A stretch of 23,401 bases of DNA from an uncultured Collinsella sp. (GTDB lineage Bacteria > Actinomycetota > Coriobacteriia > Coriobacteriales > Coriobacteriaceae), in the NCBI GenBank assembly GCA_937926755.1, contig CALBBA010000249.1, positions 1 through 23,401 on the forward strand, in the 5' to 3' direction. Positions 17,121-23,401 of the stretch are shown piece by piece. The position numbers and the translations under genes are program-made. Each line of letters begins with the position of its first letter. Positions within the stretch are counted from its first letter, which is position 1. Below the pieces are notes generated by a model. The model saw only the letters and a list, made by a program, of their open reading frames with translations, was not told the DNA's origin and searched no databases.

Positions 17121-17159
17121 ATAAGAAAAACCGCCCGGACCATGCGAGGTTCGGACGGT
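17121..17159 (-). terminator. Intrinsic terminator in the leader of the P-type ATPase
   Basis: On the minus strand 17159-17148 pairs with 17141-17130 (12 bp, one mismatch, one wobble) around a 6-base loop, followed by TTTTTCTTAT. The T-run ends about 26 bases before the ATPase ATG. No room for a normal promoter remains after it, so it probably lies inside the ATPase 5' leader and acts as an attenuator. It could otherwise end an upstream small RNA. Confidence 0.75.
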
Positions 17160-17271
17160 CTTACGTTCGATGGTGCCCCGTCTGCCTAGATTCTAGAACC
17201 GAGATCTGCGCCGTTGGGACCGTCGTGCTGCTCAGGATACCACGGGCGGCGTAGCAACACCTTTTCTCGAG
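17160..17271 (-). promoter_or_regulatory. Possible regulatory leader with an alternative pairing partner for the terminator
   Basis: This 112-base gene-free stretch separates the prophage-end terminator from the ATPase terminator. Minus-strand GACGGTC at 17224-17218 is exactly complementary to GACCGTC at 17160-17154, which contains 6 bases of the terminator's 5' arm. That is the layout of an antiterminator. A possible extended -10 (TG-G-TATCCT) lies at about 17246-17238. I do not recognise a known riboswitch class. The host/prophage junction may also be here. Confidence 0.35.
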
Positions 17272-17301
17272 AAAAAACCCGCCCGGGATAACCCGAGCGG
17301 G
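17272..17301 (-). terminator. Intrinsic terminator of the prophage lysis operon
   Basis: On the minus strand 17301-17292 pairs with 17287-17278 (10 bp, nearly all G-C, one wobble) around a 4-base loop, followed by six T (17277-17272). It lies 6 bases after the stop of the last small prophage gene and would keep late phage transcription out of the host ATPase gene. Confidence 0.9.
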
Positions 17302-17307
17302 CCGCGG

Positions 17308-17397
17308 CTAGCGCCCGTTGATGCTCACGAGGCACAGGCCGATTGTCGCCACGGTGCCGCCGAAGAGCGCGCCGAGGACGAAAGCCAGCGCGATCAT
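17308..17397 (-). CDS. 29-residue membrane peptide, DUF3789-like
   Basis: A short frame starts one base after the endolysin stop (TAG, C, then ATG at 17397) and ends with TAG at 17310-17308, just before the lysis terminator. The peptide opens MIALAFVLGALFGGTVATIG and ends polar (INGR). It is one hydrophobic helix with glycine motifs. Its size, pattern and place next to lysis genes match the tiny DUF3789 proteins of phages, whose role is unknown. It has no clear ribosome-binding site of its own, so translation is probably coupled to the endolysin gene. Confidence 0.6.
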   Translation of the reverse strand: MIALAFVLGALFGGTVATIGLCLVSINGR

Positions 17398-17398
17398 G

Positions 17399-18463
17399 CT
17401 AGTACGGGTTGCCGTCGGTGACGCAGACTTGGAGTCGGTCGAGCGGCTCGCCGTAGAAACCGGCGTAGTCGTCGCCGCCGTAGGTTGAGCCGTCGTCGCA
17501 CACGGTGTCGAGCCATCCGGCGCGCGCGGTGGTCTGCGAGCGATACCACGCCTGCTTGTACTCCTCGCCGCCCGGGGTCACGTAGTACATGCGTACACCG
17601 TCGATGGTGTGGCCGGCGATGCCGGCGCAACCGTTCACGGTATCGTTGCGGTCGCCCTTGGAAACATAGTCAAGCCAGCCGTCCTCGATGGTGTGGACCT
17701 GATACTTGAGCGTGCCGCGATCGACTCGGGCGCAAAGGAGGTCGTGCTGTCGGCACGGGTAGCCCGCGAAGCCGTTGTCCCCGGCGCCGAAGTCGGTCAC
17801 CTCGTCCAGCCAGCCGCCGCCCTTGAGGTGGAGGGAGTAGTGGACGGGGATGCGCTTGCCAGATGCCTTCGTGAAGCCGCCGGATGCCGCCTGAGAGGGC
17901 TTTGCCGCGGCAGGCTTAGCGGCGGTGGAGGGGGCGGGTGCCTTGCCGCCCTTCATCGCGTCATACCACGCCTGAGCGCGCTGCATGTAATGGTCGCGCT
18001 GGGAGCCCGCAAGCTCGCCGGGGCAGGCCGTGGCGCTCCAGTAGCGGTGCGGGAACACGTTCTTGCACCACTCGGGGCGACCGAGGCCGTAGTACAGGCA
18101 CAGGGCCGCGACAAGGTGAGCGCCGCTCTCGATTGCCTTCTCGTGGACGGTCCACGGGTTGCTGCCGCTGTTGGCGTGCTCAATCGAGATGGTCGTGTCG
18201 TTACCGCGTCCGGTGCCGATCCCGTCGCCGCAAGCGTAGGCGCGGTCGGTGTCGTTGACGTGCTGCACGATGTAGCCGTTGCGGTCGACCGAGTAGTGGG
18301 CAGAGCAGCCGTTGGCGGCCCAGATGCTGTTGCACTGGGCCGCATTGAGGTCACCCGCCATATGGTGGATCGTGACGCCCTTGATGCCGAAGGGTCGTCC
18401 CGCCGAGAAGTTGCAGCCGAGGAGCTTGTACTCGTCCGGTTGGACGTTCGCGAAATCTGCCAT
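17399..18463 (-). CDS. Phage endolysin: N-acetylmuramoyl-L-alanine amidase with three GW repeats
   Basis: The enzyme cuts the bond between muramic acid and L-alanine to burst the host. The 354-residue product has an Amidase_2/PGRP domain (about 15-160), with VTIHHMAG (zinc ligand H33 or H34) and HRYWSATACPG (ligands H139 and C147). After an Ala/Pro/Lys linker (172-200) come three similar units, each with GWLD followed by a Gly/Ala-rich end: W218, W263 and W317. They resemble clostridial ChW repeats and probably bind the cell wall. There is no signal peptide, so it relies on the holin. The ATG at 18463 has AGGAGG 6 bases upstream; a longer in-frame start at 18568 would lie inside the holin gene and is not supported. 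Confidence 0.93.
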   Translation of the reverse strand: MADFANVQPDEYKLLGCNFSAGRPFGIKGVTIHHMAGDLNAAQCNSIWAANGCSAHYSVDRNGYIVQHVNDTDRAYACGDGIGTGRGNDTTISIEHANSGSNPWTVHEKAIESGAHLVAALCLYYGLGRPEWCKNVFPHRYWSATACPGELAGSQRDHYMQRAQAWYDAMKGGKAPAPSTAAKPAAAKPSQAASGGFTKASGKRIPVHYSLHLKGGGWLDEVTDFGAGDNGFAGYPCRQHDLLCARVDRGTLKYQVHTIEDGWLDYVSKGDRNDTVNGCAGIAGHTIDGVRMYYVTPGGEEYKQAWYRSQTTARAGWLDTVCDDGSTYGGDDYAGFYGEPLDRLQVCVTDGNPY

Positions 18464-18464
18464 G

Positions 18465-18770
18465 TTAGTCCTCCTTGATGTCGCCGAGCGCGAGCAGCGC
18501 GTCGAGCCATTTGTCCGTGATACCGACGGATTTGAAGGCGGCATAGGCCACCTGCACGCCGCCGACACACGCGAAGATGGACGTCACCCACGCCGAGGGG
18601 TCGGTGGGCACGCCTCCTGCCATGGCCGTGAGAGCACCGCACCCCGCCGAGACGGCGATGGCCGTCCAGCGGGCGACGCCGCCCGTCATGGCCTTAGTCT
18701 TGATGGCCTGCACGATGTACGGCACCACGAGCACCGTGGCGACGGTGAGGCCGGCCTGAATCTCAGTCAT
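18465..18770 (-). CDS. Phage holin
   Basis: This 101-residue protein should form membrane holes that release the endolysin. It has three hydrophobic segments (about 5-22, 32-52 and 58-80), a charged linker KTKAMTGG between the first two, and an acidic C-terminus (GDIKED). The ATG at 18770 has AGGAG 7 bases upstream. The stop lies 1 base before the endolysin ATG, whose ribosome-binding site is within the holin's last codons, so the pair is translationally coupled. The call rests on size, topology and position; no holin family is named with certainty. Confidence 0.8.
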   Translation of the reverse strand: MTEIQAGLTVATVLVVPYIVQAIKTKAMTGGVARWTAIAVSAGCGALTAMAGGVPTDPSAWVTSIFACVGGVQVAYAAFKSVGITDKWLDALLALGDIKED

Positions 18771-18780
18771 TTGATTGCTC

Positions 18781-19194
18781 CTATCTGCTTGTCTCCTTGT
18801 TGTACATGAGGTCGACGCGGTCGTAGATGTGGTCGACCTTCTCGGCCATCCCCTGGCTGCGCGCCTGGCTGTGGACCAGATCGGCGTGCAACACGTCATT
18901 TGACGCGACGACCGACTCCATGAGGGTCTTCATCCCCTCAATCAAGGTGTTACTGCGCTCCATCTGCGCCGCGATGCGCCCCTCCATCTGCGAGCGTTCC
19001 CGGTCTCGCTGCGCGCGCTCGTCCACCTCGGCCTGCTTACGCTCCTCGCGCTTGAGGTCGAGCTCGCCCTTCCGTTGGTTTTGTCGCTTGTACTCGTCCA
19101 AAAATTGCCTACCAAAATAAACGGCGATGAGCACTAGCGCCGCGCCACCGAGCCATCCCGGCCCATAGGGCACGAACAGCTTTAGTACCTCCAT
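18781..19194 (-). CDS. Prophage membrane-anchored coiled-coil protein
   Basis: The 137-residue product has one N-terminal membrane helix (about 10-27, PGWLGGAALVLIAVYFG), then a highly charged coiled coil (about 35-75, RQNQRKGELDLKREERKQAEVDERAQRDRERSQMEGRI), and a second helical part ending DHIYDRVDLMYNK. A protein of this shape next to the holin is common in phages of Gram-positive hosts (XhlA-like), where it assists lysis; that role is inferred. The ATG at 19194 follows GGGAGG by 4 bases. A 37-base hairpin (19212-19248) stands just upstream. Confidence 0.7.
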   Translation of the reverse strand: MEVLKLFVPYGPGWLGGAALVLIAVYFGRQFLDEYKRQNQRKGELDLKREERKQAEVDERAQRDRERSQMEGRIAAQMERSNTLIEGMKTLMESVVASNDVLHADLVHSQARSQGMAEKVDHIYDRVDLMYNKETSR

Positions 19195-19211
19195 CCGGCC
19201 TCCCTTCCGTT

Positions 19212-19248
19212 CTGCAGTGTGGTGGGCCCATTCCCCGCCACACTGCAG
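19212..19248 (-). repeat. Long perfect-arm hairpin between tail and lysis genes
   Basis: Bases 19212-19226 and 19234-19248 form a 15-bp inverted repeat with one G-T wobble and a 7-base loop; the outer 11 bp (CTGCAGTGTGG) are perfect. It lies in the only sizeable gap of the prophage segment (77 bases), 18 bases ahead of the lysis-cassette start codon. No T-run follows on either strand. It may be an RNA-processing site, a pause or partial terminator, or a binding site. Confidence 0.8.
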
Positions 19249-19271
19249 GTTCGGGCCCCCGTAACGCCGGC

Positions 19272-19529
19272 CTACACCGCTGCCATCGTGCCGATGCACA
19301 CGGCCAGCGGTCCCTGCGACAGGATCACGGCTCGGTCGGTGATGACGCACCCCGTGCAGGAGCGCACCATCGGAACCGTCACGACCGCACCGCGCAGCAT
19401 CACGTCTAGCGCCGTGCCATGGACACCGACGACCGTGCCGAACTCCATCGTCAGGTGCTTGCCGCCCGACGGAATCGCCGCCGCCAACCGCGCCGCCGCG
19501 CCCTTGATCTCGACCGCCGAATCGCTCAT
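19272..19529 (-). CDS. Small phage tail protein, OB-fold-like
   Basis: The 85-residue product alternates short beta strands (TMEFGTVVGVHGTALDVMLRGAVVTVPMV, then DRAVILSQGPLAVCIGTM). This pattern is seen in small OB-fold tail or baseplate proteins that sit after the hub gene in many siphoviruses. Three cysteines are present, none in a clear metal motif. The ATG at 19529 overlaps the hub stop (ATGA), so translation is coupled. The fold is inferred from pattern only. Confidence 0.65.
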   Translation of the reverse strand: MSDSAVEIKGAAARLAAAIPSGGKHLTMEFGTVVGVHGTALDVMLRGAVVTVPMVRSCTGCVITDRAVILSQGPLAVCIGTMAAV

Positions 19530-21091
19530 CGCTCGTACCTCCTCGCCGTGTGCTTTATGACGCAGCCGGCGTCAAGCGTCAGCGTCTGCTTCTGGATTGC
19601 CAGCTTGCCGACAACCCCGCCGGTCCTGTAGTTCATCGCCACCGCCATGCACGGCTCGACGGGCTTGTAGACGCTCCTGAACTCGTCTGTGCGCGTCACG
19701 GCGCGCTCGGTGGCGAGCAGCTCCGCCGCCTTGCGGTCCGCCGCCGCCTGCATGGCGTCCTGGGGCCAAGGCGTGGCGTTGCCTCCCTCCTCGACCTTGT
19801 CGGCGACGAAGATGGCCTCGCCGCCGTCGATGTAGCAGTAGCCCCAGCTGACCTTGCTGTGGTTCTCCGTGGCGTGGTAGGTGTAGCTGACCTTCTGCCA
19901 CTCGCCAGTCATGGTGAACCCCTTGGTCACCGGGCCAAGCGCCCTCTCCTGATCCCAGAAAGACTGTATGATGCCCGTCGCGCCCTTAGTGCCCTTGACC
20001 CACACACTCTGCGTGTAGTCCGTATCCTTCTTGACGCTCGGCCCCTCGTCCTGGCAGAAGCCGACGCGCCCGCCACTCGAGACGACCTTGATGCCGAAAA
20101 GCACGCCCACCTGCGGCGAGTCGGAGACGTAGACGGTCTGGATGCTGCCGTGCGAATCGCTCTGTCTGAAGCTCTTATCCAACTTCTTGCCGGTGCCGAT
20201 GAGGGCGTTGGCGGCGCCCTCGACAAGGTTGGTGTCCTCGGTGTCCACGCCCGGAAGGCTGTCGTAGCTGTAGCTCTTGACGATTCGGCGCCCGACCGAG
20301 ACGGTCGACAGGTCTGAATCGGGCGAGTCGTCCACCGCCGTGCCGCGCACCGATGCGTCCTGCGTGCTGAAGTCCACGTGCACGACGTTGCAGACCTCGG
20401 CGCGGTTGGTCGATTCGGTCATGTCCGACATGAAGCGCGCGTCCCTGCCCTCGGTGAACTCCGCCGAGATGGGCATGTCGGCAGGCTCGACGTAGCGCCT
20501 GTAGAGCACGTTGCCCATTCGGTCGGTCGCCGGCGAGCGGAACCCGGCCGCCTTGAGGAGCAGGTCCACCGCGTCCAGCTTGTTCTTGGCGTCGTTGTCC
20601 CTGCCCACGCCGAAAACCAAGGTGCTGCCCAGAAGGAGGCTGCTGGGGTCGGCGTAGACGGTGAGGCCGACCGATTCGGCTATCTTGACGGCCTCATCAA
20701 CCAGATTGCTGCCCGCAACGATCACGTACGGCCCGTCGAAGTCGTCGTCTTTGAGCCGCTTCAGGAGGCCGTAGGCGTTGATCTGACCCTCGCGGTAGGC
20801 GCCGTCGATGTCCACCGAGTCCACCACGGGCATGAACGTGCCGAGGCACTCGCGCCTCTCGCTGCCGTCCGAGAAGGAGGCGTTGAGGTACACGCGCAGG
20901 AAGTCGTTGCCGACGTCGAACTTGTCGGCGAAGTACAGGGATGCAGTCTCGTAGAGTGCCGTGTTCGCGTTGCGCTCTATGGAGCCGCCGTTCTCGATGT
21001 CGCGCACGAAGTCGAGCTCGAGCCCCGTCTCGCGCGAGACGCGCACGAAGTCGTAGGAGGCGTCGAACGGCCTCGTCCAGCTATCAGCCAT
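19526..21091 (-). CDS. Phage tail hub/tail-tip protein with inserted carbohydrate-binding-like module
   Basis: The 521-residue product begins MADSWTRPFDASYDFVRVSRETGLEL. Residues 1 to about 285 resemble DUF5048 or Gp27-like tail-hub proteins of phages in gut Actinomycetota and Firmicutes (for example YLNASFSDGSERRECLGTFMP and KLDAVDLLLKAAGFRSPATDRMG). Residues of about 290-445 show the CBM_4_9-like jelly-roll pattern: YTQSVWVKG, then GEWQKVSYTY, then ADKVEEGGNATPWPQD. Hub-like sequence resumes afterwards (MQAAADRKAAELLATERAVTRTDEF). Such modules commonly help phages hold cell-surface sugars. The ATG at 21091 has GGAGG 9 bases upstream and overlaps the preceding gene by 8 bases. Confidence 0.8.
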   Translation of the reverse strand: MADSWTRPFDASYDFVRVSRETGLELDFVRDIENGGSIERNANTALYETASLYFADKFDVGNDFLRVYLNASFSDGSERRECLGTFMPVVDSVDIDGAYREGQINAYGLLKRLKDDDFDGPYVIVAGSNLVDEAVKIAESVGLTVYADPSSLLLGSTLVFGVGRDNDAKNKLDAVDLLLKAAGFRSPATDRMGNVLYRRYVEPADMPISAEFTEGRDARFMSDMTESTNRAEVCNVVHVDFSTQDASVRGTAVDDSPDSDLSTVSVGRRIVKSYSYDSLPGVDTEDTNLVEGAANALIGTGKKLDKSFRQSDSHGSIQTVYVSDSPQVGVLFGIKVVSSGGRVGFCQDEGPSVKKDTDYTQSVWVKGTKGATGIIQSFWDQERALGPVTKGFTMTGEWQKVSYTYHATENHSKVSWGYCYIDGGEAIFVADKVEEGGNATPWPQDAMQAAADRKAAELLATERAVTRTDEFRSVYKPVEPCMAVAMNYRTGGVVGKLAIQKQTLTLDAGCVIKHTARRYER

Positions 21092-23401
21092 TAGCGGGCT
21101 CCTCCCACGTCTCCCACGTCGGGTCGCACGAGGCCACCCACGCGCCGTTGGAACGCTTCACGCTGCAACTCAGGCGGGCGCGGAACCGTTCGCCGTAGAG
21201 ATCGCGCACCCAAAAGCGTCCCGCGGTGTTCATGACCTCGAGGAATGACTTGTAGTCCTCCTCGTCGAGCAGCAGGAAGTCCATGCTGTCCTTGACGTCC
21301 CGTTCGTTGATGCCGTACGAGACGGGCAGCCCTTCCCCGCCGTCGGCAAAGTGCAGCATCTTGTACCCGTGCGTCACCTTGCGGCTCGAGCCCTTCTTGA
21401 GATAGCGCCCGAGCCACGTCCTCTCAGCGCCGGCCCCCCAGTTGAGAGCCACCGCGCGGCTCGCCACGGTCGTCTTGACCCTCGTCGCCGTGCTCACGCC
21501 CGTCGCGGCGTAGGCGACCGCGACGTACTCGAACTCGCTGTTGAGCGGAGGCAGCGGGTCGCTCGCGCCCTCGCCCGTCGCAAGGTGAGAGCCGAGCTGC
21601 AGGGTCGAGCCGTCGGGCAGGACGCGCGACACGGTGAAGTGGGACGTCTCGGGCGTGTCGTCGCTGTCGGCCTTGCCCGGGAATACCGACAGCTGGCATC
21701 CCAACCTCTCGTCGACGAAGATGTTGAGCGACGGTTTGGCTGGCGGTGCCCAGTCGGTCCGGAAAGTTCTCGAGACGGTGACCGATAGCGACGAGCCGGC
21801 CGTGACCGTGAGTATGACCCTGTAGGGCGTGAAGTTGACGAAGGCGTGTTGCGCGTAGCCGAGGACAAAGGAGCGTGCGTCCTTGTCCACAGTCCTGCTC
21901 CACAGGAGGTTGCCCCTGATGTCGCACAAAGACAGGTACTGTCGGCTGACGCCCGTCTCGTCGGCCACCTTCCACGTGAAGGTATGCGGCACCGCTCGCA
22001 AGGTTGCCCCGTCCGCAGCCGGGTCGGTGAAGAATGCCTGGGGCGCGTCCGCCACGGTATATGCCGCCGCGCTCGACCATGCGCCCCAGTCCTCGTCGAG
22101 GCCCTTGGTGCGCACGCGCACGGAGTAGGGGCCCTTGGTGCCGGTCGGCAGCTTCAGGCTCGTACCCGGGCCATCGACCGTCGCGGTGGTGGGACCCGTC
22201 GGCGTCGTGACCTGCATCTCGGCTGAGGTCTGCGCCGAGCCGTCCGGATGGTTGGGCACCCATTCGAGCGTCGCGGTCGAACCTGTGGCGTAAGCCGCCC
22301 TGACGCCCCTGATGAACGGTGCGAGCGGCGGGGGAAAGGCGATGCCGTCGCCGTCGTTGTCGGTCTCGATGTCGATGAGCTTGCCGATGTTCTCGTAGAT
22401 GCCGGCCAGTGCATCGGCGTTCTGGGCAAGATAGGATTCGCCTCCGGTCTGGCTGGCGAGTACCTTCATCCATCGTTCGAAATATGATCCGGGGCCGCCT
22501 CCGCCCAGTCCGACCGCGTTGATCTTGACCTTGCGCTTGTTGGCTTCGGCGACCACGCTGTCATGCAGTCGCGTGTCGGAGGTCTCTCCGTCGGAAAGCA
22601 CGATGATGTTGCGTAGCGTCGTATCGTCGTCGCCCTGGAACATGTTCAGGGCCTGCCGCACGGCCAGGTACATGCTGGTGCCGCCCGAATCGTAGAAGTT
22701 CGCATCAGCCAGGGCGTTCTTCGCGGTCTGCGCATCCGTGAGTCCGCCGGTCAGGTCTGTGACTCCGTCCGCGAAGCGCACGACGCCGGTGCGGGTGTTC
22801 TCCGGGAAGCGCTCCACAAGATCGCGGGCCACGGAAAGGCGCTTCTTCCCGCGGTCGTTGCTCCACATGCTGCCCGAATCGTCTATGACGAACACCGTCT
22901 GCACCGCATTGAACTGTTCGTCGCTCCACACGTCCTCCCATGAGAACGAGTCATGGAACGTGGTTCGGTTCACCAGCACGTATTTCGAGAAATGCGAAAC
23001 TGTTGCCGTGGCCTCGTTTCCGGTCACGGTGGTATCGAGCTCCTCGAGCCGCTGTTCCTTTTCGTTGAACCAGCAAATGGCCGGGTCGAACGACGAATCC
23101 GACAGCAGCGATTCATCGAAGCGGAAGCGCAGCGTCGCGGCCCCCACCTGCCCGTCAACGGTGAACTCGTACGCATCCCCTATGAGCCCCGGCATATCGT
23201 CCGGGAAATACGACGGGTTGTCATATTTGCGCACGTCGAGGGTGGCGGCCTGGCTCGCGGGGAGGTTCACCGACACGGACACGTCCACGTCGCCTTGCCC
23301 GGCATCCTCGGCGGGTGCCGTCACATCGAATGTTTTCTGGGGTGTGAGCGGATCCGTGCCCCATTGGATTTCACGCTGGTCGTCCACGCCATCGCCATCC
23401 G
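21084..23401 (-). CDS. Chimeric VWA-domain adhesin / phage tail protein (5' end outside the window)
   Basis: The frame is open at 23401; 771 residues are visible. Residue 1 onward reads DGDGVDDQREIQWGTDPL, a calcium-binding repeat typical of bacterial surface proteins, so the GTG at 23387 is not a credible start. A beta-rich domain follows, ending TVSHFSKYVLVNRT. Next is a VWA domain with a complete MIDAS: DDSGS (about 22863-22895), GGTSMY, and SDGETSD (about 22575-22597). It closes YLAQNADALAGIYENIGKLI and then ETDNDGDGIA. At base 22338 the text turns abruptly into FPPPLAPFIRGVRAAY, a fibronectin-III-like and phage-tail region. The last 110 or so residues (DFLLLDEEDYKSFLEVMNTAGRFWVRDLYGERFRARL) look like a distal-tail domain. 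The stop overlaps the hub gene. Each half is clear; whether the fusion is real is not. Confidence 0.75.
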   Translation of the reverse strand, partial: DGDGVDDQREIQWGTDPLTPQKTFDVTAPAEDAGQGDVDVSVSVNLPASQAATLDVRKYDNPSYFPDDMPGLIGDAYEFTVDGQVGAATLRFRFDESLLSDSSFDPAICWFNEKEQRLEELDTTVTGNEATATVSHFSKYVLVNRTTFHDSFSWEDVWSDEQFNAVQTVFVIDDSGSMWSNDRGKKRLSVARDLVERFPENTRTGVVRFADGVTDLTGGLTDAQTAKNALADANFYDSGGTSMYLAVRQALNMFQGDDDTTLRNIIVLSDGETSDTRLHDSVVAEANKRKVKINAVGLGGGGPGSYFERWMKVLASQTGGESYLAQNADALAGIYENIGKLIDIETDNDGDGIAFPPPLAPFIRGVRAAYATGSTATLEWVPNHPDGSAQTSAEMQVTTPTGPTTATVDGPGTSLKLPTGTKGPYSVRVRTKGLDEDWGAWSSAAAYTVADAPQAFFTDPAADGATLRAVPHTFTWKVADETGVSRQYLSLCDIRGNLLWSRTVDKDARSFVLGYAQHAFVNFTPYRVILTVTAGSSLSVTVSRTFRTDWAPPAKPSLNIFVDERLGCQLSVFPGKADSDDTPETSHFTVSRVLPDGSTLQLGSHLATGEGASDPLPPLNSEFEYVAVAYAATGVSTATRVKTTVASRAVALNWGAGAERTWLGRYLKKGSSRKVTHGYKMLHFADGGEGLPVSYGINERDVKDSMDFLLLDEEDYKSFLEVMNTAGRFWVRDLYGERFRARLSCSVKRSNGAWVASCDPTWETWEEPANG

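Larger units (their letters stand above)
17302..23401 (-). mobile_element. Prophage late region (tail tip and lysis genes), partial
   Basis: Seven consecutive minus-strand genes show the order tail, tail hub, small tail protein, membrane/coiled-coil protein, holin, endolysin and small membrane peptide that is typical of siphovirus late operons. Genes overlap or lie within a few bases of each other and mostly have strong AGGAGG-type sites with ATG starts. The element ends against host genes between about 17110 and 17301. I could not identify an attachment core, and no integrase, capsid, terminase or tape-measure gene is in the window. The high-coordinate end enters a surface-adhesin-like sequence, so the left limit of true phage DNA may be near 22338. 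Confidence 0.85.

Noticed and set aside
15397..17124. Long open frame on the plus strand opposite the P-type ATPase (575 codons)
   Set aside because: It is antisense to a gene with all P-type ATPase motifs. The product is Arg/His/Gly-rich with no domain pattern, as expected from the complementary frame of GC-rich coding DNA.
17160..17271. tRNA gene or tRNA-derived attachment site near the prophage end
   Set aside because: T-loop-like fragments occur (for example GGTTCTAGAATC), but I could not build an acceptor stem, anticodon arm or CCA-adjacent 3' end on either strand.
18464..18568. Longer endolysin start at 18568
   Set aside because: The extra 35 residues overlap the holin gene and are low-quality Ser/Arg text, whereas the ATG at 18463 has a perfect AGGAGG and begins the amidase sequence.
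23385..23387. GTG at 23387 as the start of the VWA/tail gene
   Set aside because: The frame continues upstream to the window edge with a D-G-D-G calcium-repeat that clearly belongs to the same domain, and no ribosome-binding site precedes the GTG.

Overview
The window looks like the chromosome of a Coriobacteriia member (Actinomycetota), most likely Collinsella or a close relative. This rests on high GC, actinobacterial-type L21 and L27, a complete mreBCD-PBP2-rodA cluster followed by the TIGR03960/TIGR03936 radical SAM pair, and frequent TTG starts. I made no database search, so the genus is an inference. Every gene I can support lies on the minus strand, so transcription runs from high to low coordinates.

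Host part (1 to about 17110), in transcription order: a P-type cation ATPase (14371-17094) behind a leader with an intrinsic terminator; a zinc-ribbon membrane protein (13125-14267); a cyclophilin and a TPR membrane protein sharing a good sigma70-type promoter (11159-13086); then a compact eight-gene run, mreB, mreC, mreD, a PBP2-type transpeptidase, rodA, a DUF697-like membrane protein, a B12-binding radical SAM protein and its DUF2344 partner (1438-11043). Gaps in that run are 9-21 bases or a 4-base overlap, so it is probably one operon. The first five genes form the elongasome, which builds lateral cell wall. A consensus-like promoter overlapping the end of the DUF2344 gene then drives rplU-rpmA. 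A terminator-like hairpin separates these from obgE, which runs off the window.

Prophage part (about 17302 to the end): the late end of a siphovirus-like prophage or remnant. In transcription order it holds an open-ended VWA/tail fusion gene, a tail-hub protein with a probable inserted carbohydrate-binding module, an OB-fold-like small tail protein, a long hairpin, a membrane/coiled-coil protein, a holin, an amidase endolysin with three GW repeats, a 29-residue DUF3789-like membrane peptide, and a strong terminator. No integrase, capsid or replication gene is in view.

Most notable is the gene at the high-coordinate end. Its N-terminal 354 visible residues look like a bacterial surface adhesin (a calcium-binding D-x-D-x-D-G repeat, a jelly-roll-like domain and a complete VWA/MIDAS domain). 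Its C-terminal 417 residues look like a phage tail protein. The change is abrupt, near base 22338, inside a D-G-D-G-I-A motif where surface proteins of this type normally continue. It could be a real tail adhesin chimera, a deletion fusion in a decaying prophage, or an assembly join.
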